From DASPKW01 sp038244055 (GTDB lineage: Bacteria > Planctomycetota > Phycisphaerae > Tepidisphaerales > Tepidisphaeraceae), in contig JBBRTW010000031.1 in NCBI GenBank assembly GCA_038244055.1, positions 1 through 27,590 of the forward strand: 27,590 nt of DNA, written 5' to 3'. Within the stretch, counting starts at the first letter, position 1, and each line of letters begins with the position of its first letter. Below are positions 1 through 7,651 of this stretch, one piece after another. Both the position numbers and the translations under genes were made by a program. The notes under the pieces were generated by a model. That model searched no databases. It saw only the letters and a list, made by a program, of their open reading frames with translations, and was not told where the DNA came from.

Positions 1-843
1 AACCAGGTTCGCCGCCGTCGCGAACCCATGATCCGCCAGCACGAAAACCGTCGTCTTCTCGCGAATCCCCGCCGCATCCAGCGAATCCAGCACATCCCGA
101 ACGTGCCGGTCCGCCAGCGCGATCCCCGTATACCCCGCGGCCGACTGCGGGCCGTAATTGTGATGCAGCCCATCCACCACCAGCAGATGAAACAACAGAA
201 AATTCGGCCTCCGCTCGCGAATCACCCGGCAGGCCGCCGCCGTCCACACCTGATCGCGCAAGGCCGAACTCATGCTCTTGAACGAGGGATCCGTCGGGTC
301 CGTCAGAACCGAAGCCGCCACCAGTTCATCCCGAAGCCGCGGCGTCATATGCCCCACCGAATCGGGCACATCCGGAAAATTATCATCCAGCCCCGCCGCA
401 TTCCGCGTGCAGGGCCAGTTGATCGCCGCCGTGCGCAAGCCCGCCTTATGCAGCAGATCGAACACCGTCGGCGCGCCCACCAGATCCGCCTGGTCCCGCG
501 CTGGATCGATCCAGACCGGCTTGCCTCCCCCCGGCCGCATCAGCACGCCATTGAACATCACCAGATGCTTCTCCGGCCGCACCCCCGTGACCAGTGTCGT
601 ATGGTTCGGCCAGGTAATCGCCGGATTGGAAACATGCATCCCGCCAGCCGCCACAGTCCCCTGTTTGGCCAGCGCCCGAAGGGTCGGAATCGGCGCTTTC
701 GGATCATCCAGCAGAGTTGCCGGGAAGCCATCGATCGTAATCACCACGACATGCGCCGCGGGGGCTGCATCGGCGGCGCGAAGGGCCGCGGGCGAGATGA
801 GAAGCAGAGCGAAAAGGAAAGAAAGGATTGAAAGTCGCGCCAT
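1..843 (-). CDS. Type I phosphodiesterase / nucleotide pyrophosphatase family protein, exported (partial at 3' end)
   Basis: An open frame of 281 residues starts with ATG at 843 and runs off the left edge, so the C-terminus is missing. The first ~23 residues form a signal peptide (basic MAR, hydrophobic core, ALRAAD), so it probably acts outside the cytoplasm. Alkaline-phosphatase-superfamily metal and nucleophile motifs are visible: VVITIDG with metal-binding Asp38, AITWPNHTT with the likely nucleophile Thr77, VVDGLHHNYGP near residue 218 (Asp and His ligands) and LADHGF near residue 270. This is the order seen in the NPP/PhoA-like phosphodiesterases, which hydrolyse phosphodiester or pyrophosphate bonds in nucleotides or lipids. 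The substrate cannot be read from sequence. It lies 43 bases downstream of the parE-like gene on the same strand and may be co-transcribed with it. Confidence 0.9.
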   Translation of the reverse strand, partial: MARLSILSFLFALLLISPAALRAADAAPAAHVVVITIDGFPATLLDDPKAPIPTLRALAKQGTVAAGGMHVSNPAITWPNHTTLVTGVRPEKHLVMFNGVLMRPGGGKPVWIDPARDQADLVGAPTVFDLLHKAGLRTAAINWPCTRNAAGLDDNFPDVPDSVGHMTPRLRDELVAASVLTDPTDPSFKSMSSALRDQVWTAAACRVIRERRPNFLLFHLLVVDGLHHNYGPQSAAGYTGIALADRHVRDVLDSLDAAGIREKTTVFVLADHGFATAANLV

Positions 844-886
844 CACGATTGGCTCCGCTGAAGATAAGAGACATAGTCAATCGGCG

Positions 887-1174
887 TCAGAAGAAGTTTC
901 TCAAATCCCGCGCGCCATGGAGTACCTTAACAACGTCGATGCCGATGGCCGAGCGCCTGTAGAAAATCAGGTAAGATCCAACCGGGAAACTTCGCAATCC
1001 CTTTTGCAATTTATCGCGTGTTCGCCCCAACTCCGGAAACTCCACCAATCGGTCTGCGGTCTGGCGAATGTCGTCGACCAATTCATCCGCGGCTCTGATA
1101 TTGTCCTGCGCGATGTACGACCAGATTTCATCCGGATTTTGAAGTGCGATCGGAGTAAAATGAGCTTTTCCCAC
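887..1174 (-). CDS. parE: ParE/RelE-family toxin
   Basis: A 95-residue protein with a GTG start at 1174, three bases after the stop of the antitoxin gene. A likely Shine-Dalgarno site (AAGGGG) lies in the end of that gene. It fits the ParE/RelE toxin fold: an N-terminal helical hairpin with IWSYIAQDN, the central PELGRTRDKLQKGLRSFPVGSYLIFYRR block and the C-terminal HGARDL box typical of ParE-like proteins. Family members poison gyrase (ParE) or cut mRNA (RelE); sequence alone does not decide which, although the HGARD ending is more usual in ParE. The antitoxin-first order and near-contiguity indicate a two-gene operon. The second toxin at 8968-9276 shares the HGARDL ending but is otherwise clearly diverged. 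Confidence 0.9.
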   Translation of the reverse strand: MGKAHFTPIALQNPDEIWSYIAQDNIRAADELVDDIRQTADRLVEFPELGRTRDKLQKGLRSFPVGSYLIFYRRSAIGIDVVKVLHGARDLRNFF

Positions 1175-1177
1175 GCG

Positions 1178-1459
1178 TCACCCCTTCACGGCGCGCTCAG
1201 CCTCGAGCCGCGCCCGACCGCGTCGCCTAATATCCTCCACAACCCCTGGAGTGAACTCGATGAGCTCACCGCGATCAGCCTGGGCAATGGACTCCGCCAG
1301 CGACTGGCGCAGCGCATCCAGATCTATCCCGTCAAGTTCATCGCGACCATGCAAGAGCAACAGCCCGTGAGTGATGACCTCGCTCTCGTCGCGATAAAAT
1401 CCCATCCGGACCTGCTCCTTCACGTAGTTTTCCGCTTCAGGGCTCAATGTGACATTCAT
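1178..1459 (-). CDS. parD: ParD-like ribbon-helix-helix antitoxin
   Basis: A 93-residue protein starting MNVTLSPEAENYVKEQV, the beta strand and first helix of a ribbon-helix-helix DNA-binding domain, followed by DESEVITHGLLLL (second helix). The charged C-terminal part (about residues 45-93) is the expected toxin-binding tail. The ATG at 1459 is preceded by a good Shine-Dalgarno (AGGTGA, five bases upstream) and by a perfect TATAAT at 1475-1480. ParD proteins neutralise the toxin and repress their own promoter as dimers. The QADRGE segment is shared with the other antitoxin here at 8681-8971, which supports a common family. Confidence 0.9.
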   Translation of the reverse strand: MNVTLSPEAENYVKEQVRMGFYRDESEVITHGLLLLHGRDELDGIDLDALRQSLAESIAQADRGELIEFTPGVVEDIRRRGRARLEAERAVKG

Positions 1460-1474
1460 GGATCACCTAGAATT

Positions 1475-1480
1475 ATTATA
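1475..1480 (-). promoter_or_regulatory. -10 element (TATAAT) of the parDE operon
   Basis: A perfect TATAAT on the minus strand lies 15 bases upstream of the antitoxin ATG at 1459. No good TTGACA-type -35 is seen at 17-18 bases; the bases there read GTGCCA, half matching. The expected transcript would have a short leader carrying the AGGTGA ribosome binding site. Confidence 0.5.
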
Positions 1481-1536
1481 GTGGACGAATTTCCAGATGG
1501 CACGATAAAAGTCCGCCGCCCAGACAATGCCCCCAC

Positions 1537-2778
1537 TCAATGCGGCATCGGAAACGTCCCGCAAAACTCCGCCACCTCGCGCCGAACCTTCTCGAGCGTC
1601 CCCGCATCATCCTTGCCGATCAGGGCCCGGTCGATGAATTCGGCCACCATTTCCAGATCCGCTTCCTTCAGCCCGCGCGTCGTCACCGCCGGCGTCCCCA
1701 GGCGCACGCCGCTGGTCACCTTCGGCGGCCTCGGGTCGTTCAAAATCGCGTTCTTATTGCAGATGATCCCGGCCTGCTCCAGCGCCTTCTCCGCATCCGC
1801 GCCCGTGAATTGCTCGTTGCGGGCCCGCAGGTCCACCAGCATCAGGTGATTGTCCGTCCCGCCCGATTGCAGGCGATATCCCTTCTTCTGCAGCGCCGCC
1901 GCCAGCGCCTTGGCATTTTTCACCACCTGCGCCGCGTAAGTCTTGAACTCCGGCTTGAGATTCTCGCCAAACGCCACCGCCTTGGCCGCGATGATGTGCA
2001 TCAGCGGTCCGCCCTGGCTGCCGGGGAATACTTTCTGATTGATCTTCTTGGCCATCTCCGGATCGTTCGTCAAAATCAGTCCACCGCGCGGCCCGCGCAG
2101 GGTCTTGTGCGTCGTCGTCGTCACCACGTGGGCATGCGGGAACGGCGATGGATGCGCCCCGCCGGCCACCAGTCCCGCGATATGCGCGATATCCGCCATG
2201 AGCAGCGCCCCCACCTCATCGGCGATCGCGCGGAACTGCGCGAAGTCGATCGTCCGCGGATACGCGCTGTACCCGCACACGATCGCCTTGGGCTTGACCT
2301 CATGCGCCTTGCGACGGACCGAATCGAAATCGATCGTCTCGGTCTTCTGATCCAGCTCGTAAAAATCGGGCCTGTAGAAAATGGCCGAGGCGTTGAGCTT
2401 CATGCCATGCGTCAAATGCCCGCCGCTCGACAGGTTGATGCCGATGAACGGATCGCCCGGATTCATCATCGCCATGAACGCCGCCAGGTTCGCGTTGGCC
2501 CCCGAGTGCGGCTGCACATTGGCGAATCCGCACCCAAAAAGCTGCTTGGCCCGCTCGATCGCCAGGGTCTCGATCTGATCGTAATACTCGCACCCCCCGT
2601 AATACCGCGCCCCCGGATACCCCTCTGCATATTTATTGGTCAGGCACGACCCCGCCGCCTCCATCACCGCCACCGACACATGATTCTCCGATGCGATCAG
2701 CTCCAGCGTATTCGCCTGCCGCACCTTCTCCTTGCGCACCAGCTCGGCAATCTGCGGATCGGCCTGTTCGAGATTCAT
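1537..2778 (-). CDS. glyA: Serine hydroxymethyltransferase
   Basis: GlyA catalyses the PLP-dependent interconversion of serine plus tetrahydrofolate with glycine plus 5,10-methylene-tetrahydrofolate, the main cytoplasmic source of one-carbon units. The 413-residue length matches bacterial GlyA (about 417). Diagnostic stretches are NTLELIASEN, NKYAEGYPGARYYGG, FANVQPHSGANAN, ADIAHIAGLVAGG and the PLP site TTTTHKTLRGPRGG with Schiff-base Lys225. I chose the ATG at 2778 because GGAG lies six bases upstream. An in-frame TTG at 2802 would add eight residues but has no such site. Kbl, encoded 250 bases upstream on the same strand, makes glycine, so the two genes link threonine breakdown to serine and folate metabolism. 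No frameshift or missing active-site residue is seen. Confidence 0.97.
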   Translation of the reverse strand: MNLEQADPQIAELVRKEKVRQANTLELIASENHVSVAVMEAAGSCLTNKYAEGYPGARYYGGCEYYDQIETLAIERAKQLFGCGFANVQPHSGANANLAAFMAMMNPGDPFIGINLSSGGHLTHGMKLNASAIFYRPDFYELDQKTETIDFDSVRRKAHEVKPKAIVCGYSAYPRTIDFAQFRAIADEVGALLMADIAHIAGLVAGGAHPSPFPHAHVVTTTTHKTLRGPRGGLILTNDPEMAKKINQKVFPGSQGGPLMHIIAAKAVAFGENLKPEFKTYAAQVVKNAKALAAALQKKGYRLQSGGTDNHLMLVDLRARNEQFTGADAEKALEQAGIICNKNAILNDPRPPKVTSGVRLGTPAVTTRGLKEADLEMVAEFIDRALIGKDDAGTLEKVRREVAEFCGTFPMPH

Positions 2779-2848
2779 CAACGTCTCCAAATCAAGTTTC
2801 AACCCTTAATTTAACTGCAAACGCTCATTCTACAGGCAAGAAAAAAAA

Positions 2849-3022
2849 TCGCCACGGAGACGCGGAGGCACAGAGAATGCGAAATCAGCCACAGATGAAC
2901 ACAGATTCACACAGATAAGAAAAATAAGAACAATGTCGGATGACCCGATCTTCATCTGTGTCCATCTGCGTTCATCTGTGGCTCATGTTTTCTTCCTCTG
3001 TGCCTCCGTGTCTCTGTGGCGA
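2849..3022. repeat. Two nested inverted repeats (CACGGAG-type outside, CACAGAT-type inside)
   Basis: The stretch between kbl and glyA is made almost entirely of two nested imperfect palindromes. The outer arms are 2849-2876 and 2995-3022, built on CGCCACNGAGACNCGGAGGC. The inner arms are 2887-2920 and 2948-2983, built on GCCACAGATGAACACAGAT, a CACAGATNNN unit repeated every ten bases. The right outer arm stops a few bases short of the kbl stop codon. As RNA it would fold into one long hairpin between the two genes. A second copy of the inner type lies inside putA (24814-24893). Confidence 0.85.
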
Positions 3023-3027
3023 ATTCT

Positions 3028-4221
3028 TCACGCCATCGCAGCTTTCACCTCCGCGAACGCCCCCACCGCGAATTCCAGATCCTCGCGCGAATGCCCGGCC
3101 GAGATTTGCGTGCGGATCCGCGCCTTCCCCTGCGGCACCACCGGAAACGAAAACCCGATCACGTACACCCCCTTCTCCAGCATCTTCTCGGCCATCTTCC
3201 CCGCCAGCGCCGCATCCCCCAGCATGATCGGCGCGATCGGATGCGTCCCCGGCACGATATTGAAACCGCGCTCGGTCATGGCCGCCCGGAAATATTTCGT
3301 GTTCTCTTCCAGCTTGTCGCGCAGCGCCGTCGAACCTTGCAGCAGGTCGATGGCCGCGATGGCGGCCGCCACGATCGGCGGCGGCAGCGAATTGCTGAAC
3401 AGATAAGGCCGGCTCCGCTGCCGCAGCATCTCCACCACTTCTTTCCGCGCACTCGTATAGCCGCCCGCCCCGCCTCCCAGCGCCTTGCCCAGCGTCCCCG
3501 TGATGATATCGATCCGCCCCATCACCCCATGCAGCTCGTGCGTCCCCCGCCCCAGCTTGCCGGTGAACCCACACGCGTGAGAATCATCCACCATGATCAT
3601 CGCATCATATTTGTCGGCGAGCTCGCAGATGGCCGGCAGATTCGCGATCGTCCCATCCATCGAGAAGACCCCATCGGTCGCGATCAGCCGAAACCGCGCG
3701 CCCTTCGCGTCGATCAGTTTCGCCTCCAGATCGGCCATGTCGTTGTTTTTATAGCGATGCCGCTGCGCCTTGCAGAGCCGCACCCCATCGATGATCGAGG
3801 CGTGATTCAGCTCGTCCGAAATCACCGCATCCTCGGCCGCCAGAATCGTCTCGAACAATCCCCCATTGGCATCCCAGCACGAAGAATACAAAATAGTATC
3901 CTCCATCCCCAGAAACTCCGACAGCTTCTTCTCCAGCTCCTTATGCGGCGCTTGCGTCCCGCAGATGAACCGTACGCTCGCCATCCCATACCCCCACGTC
4001 GCCAGCGCCTCCTGCGCCGCCCTCACCACGGACGGGTGATTCGCCAGCCCCAGGTAATTATTCGCGCACATGTTCAGGATATCGCGCCCGCCGGTAGCGC
4101 GGGTTTCCAGATGCGCCTCCTGCGCGGTGGTGATCACCCGCTCGGCCTTATAAAGTCCCGCCGCCCGAACCTGTTGCAATTGATCGACCAGATGCTGCTG
4201 GAGTTTTTCATATGCGGTCAT
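3028..4221 (-). CDS. kbl: Glycine C-acetyltransferase (2-amino-3-ketobutyrate CoA ligase)
   Basis: This cytoplasmic PLP enzyme of the alpha-oxoamine synthase family converts 2-amino-3-ketobutyrate plus CoA to glycine plus acetyl-CoA, the second step of threonine degradation via threonine dehydrogenase. At 397 residues it has the family length. Visible landmarks are CANNYLGLANHP, GYGMASVRFICGTQ, the DELNHASIIDG block, VDDSHACGFTG (Asp213 and His215 contact PLP) and TGTLGKALGG with the PLP lysine Lys246. FICGTQ and the SSCWDANGG segment favour Kbl over BioF or ALAS. The ATG at 4221 has GAGGAA seven bases upstream; a 14-residue extension to 4263 is open but unlikely. No tdh gene is in the window. 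GlyA downstream would use the glycine. Confidence 0.95.
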   Translation of the reverse strand: MTAYEKLQQHLVDQLQQVRAAGLYKAERVITTAQEAHLETRATGGRDILNMCANNYLGLANHPSVVRAAQEALATWGYGMASVRFICGTQAPHKELEKKLSEFLGMEDTILYSSCWDANGGLFETILAAEDAVISDELNHASIIDGVRLCKAQRHRYKNNDMADLEAKLIDAKGARFRLIATDGVFSMDGTIANLPAICELADKYDAMIMVDDSHACGFTGKLGRGTHELHGVMGRIDIITGTLGKALGGGAGGYTSARKEVVEMLRQRSRPYLFSNSLPPPIVAAAIAAIDLLQGSTALRDKLEENTKYFRAAMTERGFNIVPGTHPIAPIMLGDAALAGKMAEKMLEKGVYVIGFSFPVVPQGKARIRTQISAGHSREDLEFAVGAFAEVKAAMA

Positions 4222-4273
4222 TGCAAATTCCTCGCTTGATGGACAAACCCGCTTTCGAAACACAACGCCGCGC

Positions 4274-4351
4274 GGGTGCCATGCTCAGACCCGCCGCCAA
4301 TAGCATGGCCAGACGAAGCAGTTTAACTCGGCGGGGATGAGCATGGCACCC
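4274..4351. repeat. Inverted repeat with GGGTGCCATGCTCA arms
   Basis: Perfect 14-bp arms at 4274-4287 and 4338-4351 are separated by 50 bases in the gap between pepA and kbl. A single CGCGGAGACGCCGAGACGCGG-type arm follows at about 4376-4397. The position just after pepA could give transcript termination or mRNA 3'-end protection, which is inference. Confidence 0.7.
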
Positions 4352-4415
4352 AAGCCAATGCGATCGCGCTTTTTCCGCGTCTCGGCGTCTCCGCGGTGTA
4401 CATCTCTTCCGATTC

Positions 4416-6056
4416 TCAAATTCTCCCCCCCAGCCACGCCAGCAATGTCCGCACGCCCCACCCCGTCGCCCCCTTCGCGTACAGCGGCAGTTCCTTCTCC
4501 GTATCCGCCACCCCCGCGATATCCAGGTGAACCCACGGCACCTTCTTCGCATCGCTCTCCTCATCCCCCGCCCCCGGCAGCGCGAACGTCAAAAACGCCG
4601 CACCCGTCAGCGGCGAAGCCCACCGCCCGGCCGAGTTCACGATATCGGCATGGTTGCTTTTAATCATATCGCGCTGATCCTGCCCCACCGGCAGCCGCCA
4701 CACCTTCTCCCCCGCCACCCCCGCCGCCGCCATCAGCTCCGCCGCCAGTTCATCATCGTTCGAAAACAACCCCGCCTGCGTGTGCCCCAGCGCCACCACG
4801 ACCCCCCCCGTCAAGGTCGCCAGATCCACAATCGCGGCCGGCTTGTACGTCTCGATCCCCCACGCCAGCGCATCCGACAACACCAGCCGTCCCTCCGCAT
4901 CCGTATTGGTGATCTCCGCCGTCACGCCGTTATACAACTTGATAATATCCCCCGGCCGATACGCCGTCCCCGAAACGTGATTCTCCGCCGAAGTCAGAAT
5001 GCCAATCACCCGCCCCGGATACTTCATCCGCGCCAATGCCACCATCGTCCCCAGCACCGCCATCCCCCCGCACTTGTCGTAAATCATATCCCCCATCTTG
5101 TCCGCCGGCTTGATCGAAATCCCCCCCGTATCAAACGTGATCGACTTCCCCACCAGCACGATCGGCCCCCCATCCTTTCCCGACTTCCTCCCTGAACCCT
5201 GAACCCTGACCCCCGAACCCTTATGCTCCAAAGCAATCAACCTCGGCGGTGTCACCGACCCACTCCCCACCGCCAGAATCCCCCCCATCCCCAATTTCTT
5301 AAGCTCTCTCTCATCCAGCACACGACACAACAACCCCACTTCCTTCGCCACCTGCTGCGCCAATTTTGCCAGCGCCGGCGGATTGATCTCATTGCCGGGC
5401 CGCGATGCGATGGTCCGCGCCAGATTCTGCCCCTCGGCCATCGCCGCCGCCCGCTCCAGCGCCGCCTTCACCGATGCATCCACACTCTCCACCACCAGTG
5501 TCAGCCGAACCCCCTTCCCATTCTCTTTCTCCCCGGCCGACTTGCTCCCCGTCCCCTTGAATTCCTTGAACGAAAAACTCCCCAGCAAAAACCCCAGCGC
5601 GATAGACTCCACCGCCGATTCGGCAATCGTCTGCCCCGGCAAACTCTCCTGCAGCGCATCCGGCACGATCACCGTAACATTCCCCAGCTTGTGCTTCTTA
5701 GCCGCCCGCGCCACCGCCGCCCCCGCCTCCCGCAAGGTCTGCGCCTTCACCTTCTCCATCGCCCCAAGCCCCACCACAATCAGCCGATGCCCCGCTCCCA
5801 CTTTCCCCGTCCCCCCGCCCCTCCCCGACCCTTTTACCATCGCCTCATCCACCACCACCTGCACCACCATCTCCCCCGCCTTCACCGGCCCAGCCCCCGC
5901 CGAAACAATCGCCTCCACCGCCTTCGCCTCGGCCTGCCCCAAAAACTCCACCCCCTCCGGCGGATTATCCTTCGCGCCCATCACCACCACGGCATCGAAC
6001 TTGGCCGGGATTCTCGAAGAAAGCTCAATCGTCGCATTCACACTCGTCGGGATCAT
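4416..6056 (-). CDS. pepA: Leucyl aminopeptidase (M17 family)
   Basis: A cytoplasmic two-metal aminopeptidase that removes N-terminal residues from peptides. The N-terminal macro-like domain (about 1-175) is followed by the M17 catalytic domain. Catalytic residues are in place: VGKSITFDTGGISIKP (Lys304, Asp309, Lys316), YDKCGG (Asp327) and the M17 signature NTDAEGRL (Asp386, Glu388, Arg390). The 546 residues exceed the usual ~500, partly because of an odd low-complexity insert at about residues 279-297 (HKGSGVRVQGSGRKSGK) encoded by a 7-bp tandem repeat just before the metal site. I chose the ATG at 6056 because AGAGG lies upstream; an in-frame TTG at 6068 is less likely. Some M17 members also bind DNA, which cannot be judged here. 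Confidence 0.95.
   Translation of the reverse strand: MIPTSVNATIELSSRIPAKFDAVVVMGAKDNPPEGVEFLGQAEAKAVEAIVSAGAGPVKAGEMVVQVVVDEAMVKGSGRGGGTGKVGAGHRLIVVGLGAMEKVKAQTLREAGAAVARAAKKHKLGNVTVIVPDALQESLPGQTIAESAVESIALGFLLGSFSFKEFKGTGSKSAGEKENGKGVRLTLVVESVDASVKAALERAAAMAEGQNLARTIASRPGNEINPPALAKLAQQVAKEVGLLCRVLDERELKKLGMGGILAVGSGSVTPPRLIALEHKGSGVRVQGSGRKSGKDGGPIVLVGKSITFDTGGISIKPADKMGDMIYDKCGGMAVLGTMVALARMKYPGRVIGILTSAENHVSGTAYRPGDIIKLYNGVTAEITNTDAEGRLVLSDALAWGIETYKPAAIVDLATLTGGVVVALGHTQAGLFSNDDELAAELMAAAGVAGEKVWRLPVGQDQRDMIKSNHADIVNSAGRWASPLTGAAFLTFALPGAGDEESDAKKVPWVHLDIAGVADTEKELPLYAKGATGWGVRTLLAWLGGRI
5190..5222. repeat. Heptanucleotide array (CCTGAAC type) inside pepA
   Basis: Four to five degenerate copies of a 7-bp unit (CCTGAAC / CCTGACC / CCCGAAC) lie inside the pepA coding sequence. 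Read on the minus strand they encode the GSGVRVQGSG segment that most M17 peptidases lack. Confidence 0.75.
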
Positions 6057-6098
6057 GGAACCTCTCAAAATTCAAAAGTCGGACGCCGCAGAAATCAA

Positions 6099-6250
6099 TT
6101 CGCCACAGAGACACGGAGACACTGAGTTCGGAGCGAGAGAGTAGAAAGCAGAAGGTGGAGAATGCAAGAGCATTGCGTTTCGATGACTTGAGCCGTTGTC
6201 CGCATGGTTGTTCCTCCCTTCTTCGTGCAGTTCGCGGCCTTCGTGGTTCA
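6099..6250. repeat. Two repeat arms between pepA and trpS
   Basis: 6099-6122 is a single arm of the CGCCACAGAGACACGGAGAC family. 6221-6250 is a second type built on CTTCGTG/CTTCGTGG units; its last three bases are the stop codon of trpS. Nothing else is recognised between pepA and trpS. Confidence 0.6.
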
Positions 6251-7354
6251 TCCTCCGATGCGAAGTGACCGCGAGAAATAATCCTGCCGCATCGCTTTCT
6301 TCGCCAGCGCCAGCGTTTCCTCGGCGATGACATTGGCCGCGATCGACCCCTTTTTCAGCGCATCGATCACATCATCCGGCCGGGCCTCGAACTGCTTGCG
6401 CCTGGTTCGGATCGGCTCGATGATCGCATTGAGGACTTCGATCAATTTCCGCTTGATCACCACATCGCCGACCTTGCCATTGCGATAGGCTTCCTGTTGC
6501 TCGGCCACCCAGGCTTTATCGGTGTTGAACGTTTCGTGGAACGCCCATAGGGGATTCTTCTCGGGGTTGGTTTCGCCGGGATCGGTGGCGCGGAGGCGCT
6601 TGGGGTCGGTGTACATGCCCATGACCTTTTTCTGCACCGCATCCGCATCATCGGAGAGGAAAATCGCGTTGTTGAGCGACTTGCTCATCTTGAGCAGTTT
6701 CCCATCGGCCGCCGGCGCGCCCAGGCCGACCAGACGCTTGACCCGGCCGAGCTTGGCTTCGATCACCGGCATCAGGCCGCCGGCTTTGACGTAGTCCTTA
6801 TCCTCCGTATGCGAATCGACGCCGCAGTAGACCTGGTTGAATTTCCGCGCCACCTCGCGCGTGAGTTCGAGATGCGGCAGTTGATCCTCACCCACCGGCA
6901 CGATCTCCGGCCGAAACGCGAGGATGTCGGCCGTCTGCCCCACCGCGTAGAGCGGGAAGCCGAAGGGGTATTTATCGCCCAGATCCTTGTCCTTGATCTC
7001 CTGCGCGAGGGTCGGATTGCGCATCACGCGGTTGAAGGGGATCAGCATGGAGAAGAAAAACGTCAGCTCATCGATGGCCGGGACTTCGCTCTGGATGAAC
7101 ATGCTCGAGCGATTGGGATCGATGCCGCAGGCCAGGTAATCGGTGGCGATTTCCAGGACCGACTGGCGAATATCGTCTGGCCGCTAGGCGCGGGTGGTGA
7201 AGGCGTGCTTGTTGGCGATGAGGAAGTAGCAGTCGTACTCATCCTGCAAGGCCAGGCGATTCTCGACGCTGCCGACATAATGGCCCAGGTGAAGCTTGCC
7301 GGTGGGGGTGTCGCCGGTGAGGAGGCGTTTCTTCGCGGGAGGGGTGGCGGTCAT
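6248..7354 (-). pseudogene. trpS: Tryptophanyl-tRNA synthetase, interrupted by an in-frame TAG
   Basis: TrpRS charges tRNA-Trp with tryptophan and is normally essential. The frame from ATG 7354 to the stop at 6248 reads as complete bacterial TrpRS, about 367 residues, except that codon 57 (7184-7186) is TAG. Before it lie GDTPTGKLHLGHYVG (HIGH-type motif, residues 22-25) and YFLIANKHAFTTRA. After it the homology continues in the same frame with RPDDIRQSVLEIATDYLACG, then GEDQLPHLELTREVARKFN and KMSKS at about 222-226. No frameshift is present, so one base change (for example GAG or CAG to TAG) explains it. The downstream open part from 7102 lacks the ATP-binding HIGH region and should not be active alone. 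A -10-like TATAAC lies nine bases before the ATG. Other genes here end in TAG, so UAG is a real stop in this genome. Confidence 0.9.
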
Positions 7355-7363
7355 AGGATGGGA

Positions 7364-7369
7364 GTTATA
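7364..7369 (-). promoter_or_regulatory. -10-like hexamer (TATAAC) close to trpS start
   Basis: TATAAC on the minus strand ends nine bases before the trpS ATG at 7354, and no Shine-Dalgarno site lies between them. It fits the close-promoter arrangement seen at several other genes here. Confidence 0.4.
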
Positions 7370-7450
7370 CGGGGGAGTGGGGCAAAGGAAAACTAAAAAC
7401 GAAAAACTTAAGGCCGCGGAGCGGGTTGGCGAGTGAACGAAAATGCATTC

Positions 7451-7590
7451 GCAAAGACGCAAAGGTACAAAGACGCAAAGAAGAAAAGAACGATGAAAGT
7501 TGAAGAAATCATGACTTTGCGCTGTTCCCTCTTCTCTGAAACCAATTCTTCTTCTCTTCTCTGCGACTTTGTACATTTGCATTTTTGCGC
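7451..7590. repeat. Inverted repeat of the GCAAAGACGCAAAG type
   Basis: Imperfect arms at 7451-7480 (GCAAAGACGCAAAGGTACAA and onward) and 7560-7590 fill most of the 297-base gap between trpS and the lipoprotein gene. The gap holds no convincing gene; the open frames there are shadows of the repeat. Confidence 0.7.
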
Positions 7591-7651
7591 GCATCTACGT
7601 TCGCCATCCAATCCGCGCCTGCATCCAAACCGCGCTCACCGCTTTAAGTTT

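Noticed and set aside
272..1849. 525-aa plus-strand open frame
   Set aside because: It runs antisense to four well-supported minus-strand genes and has no domain of its own.
6248..7354. Genetic-code change reading TAG as an amino acid
   Set aside because: Two other well-supported genes in the window end with TAG at the expected length, so a general reassignment is unlikely.
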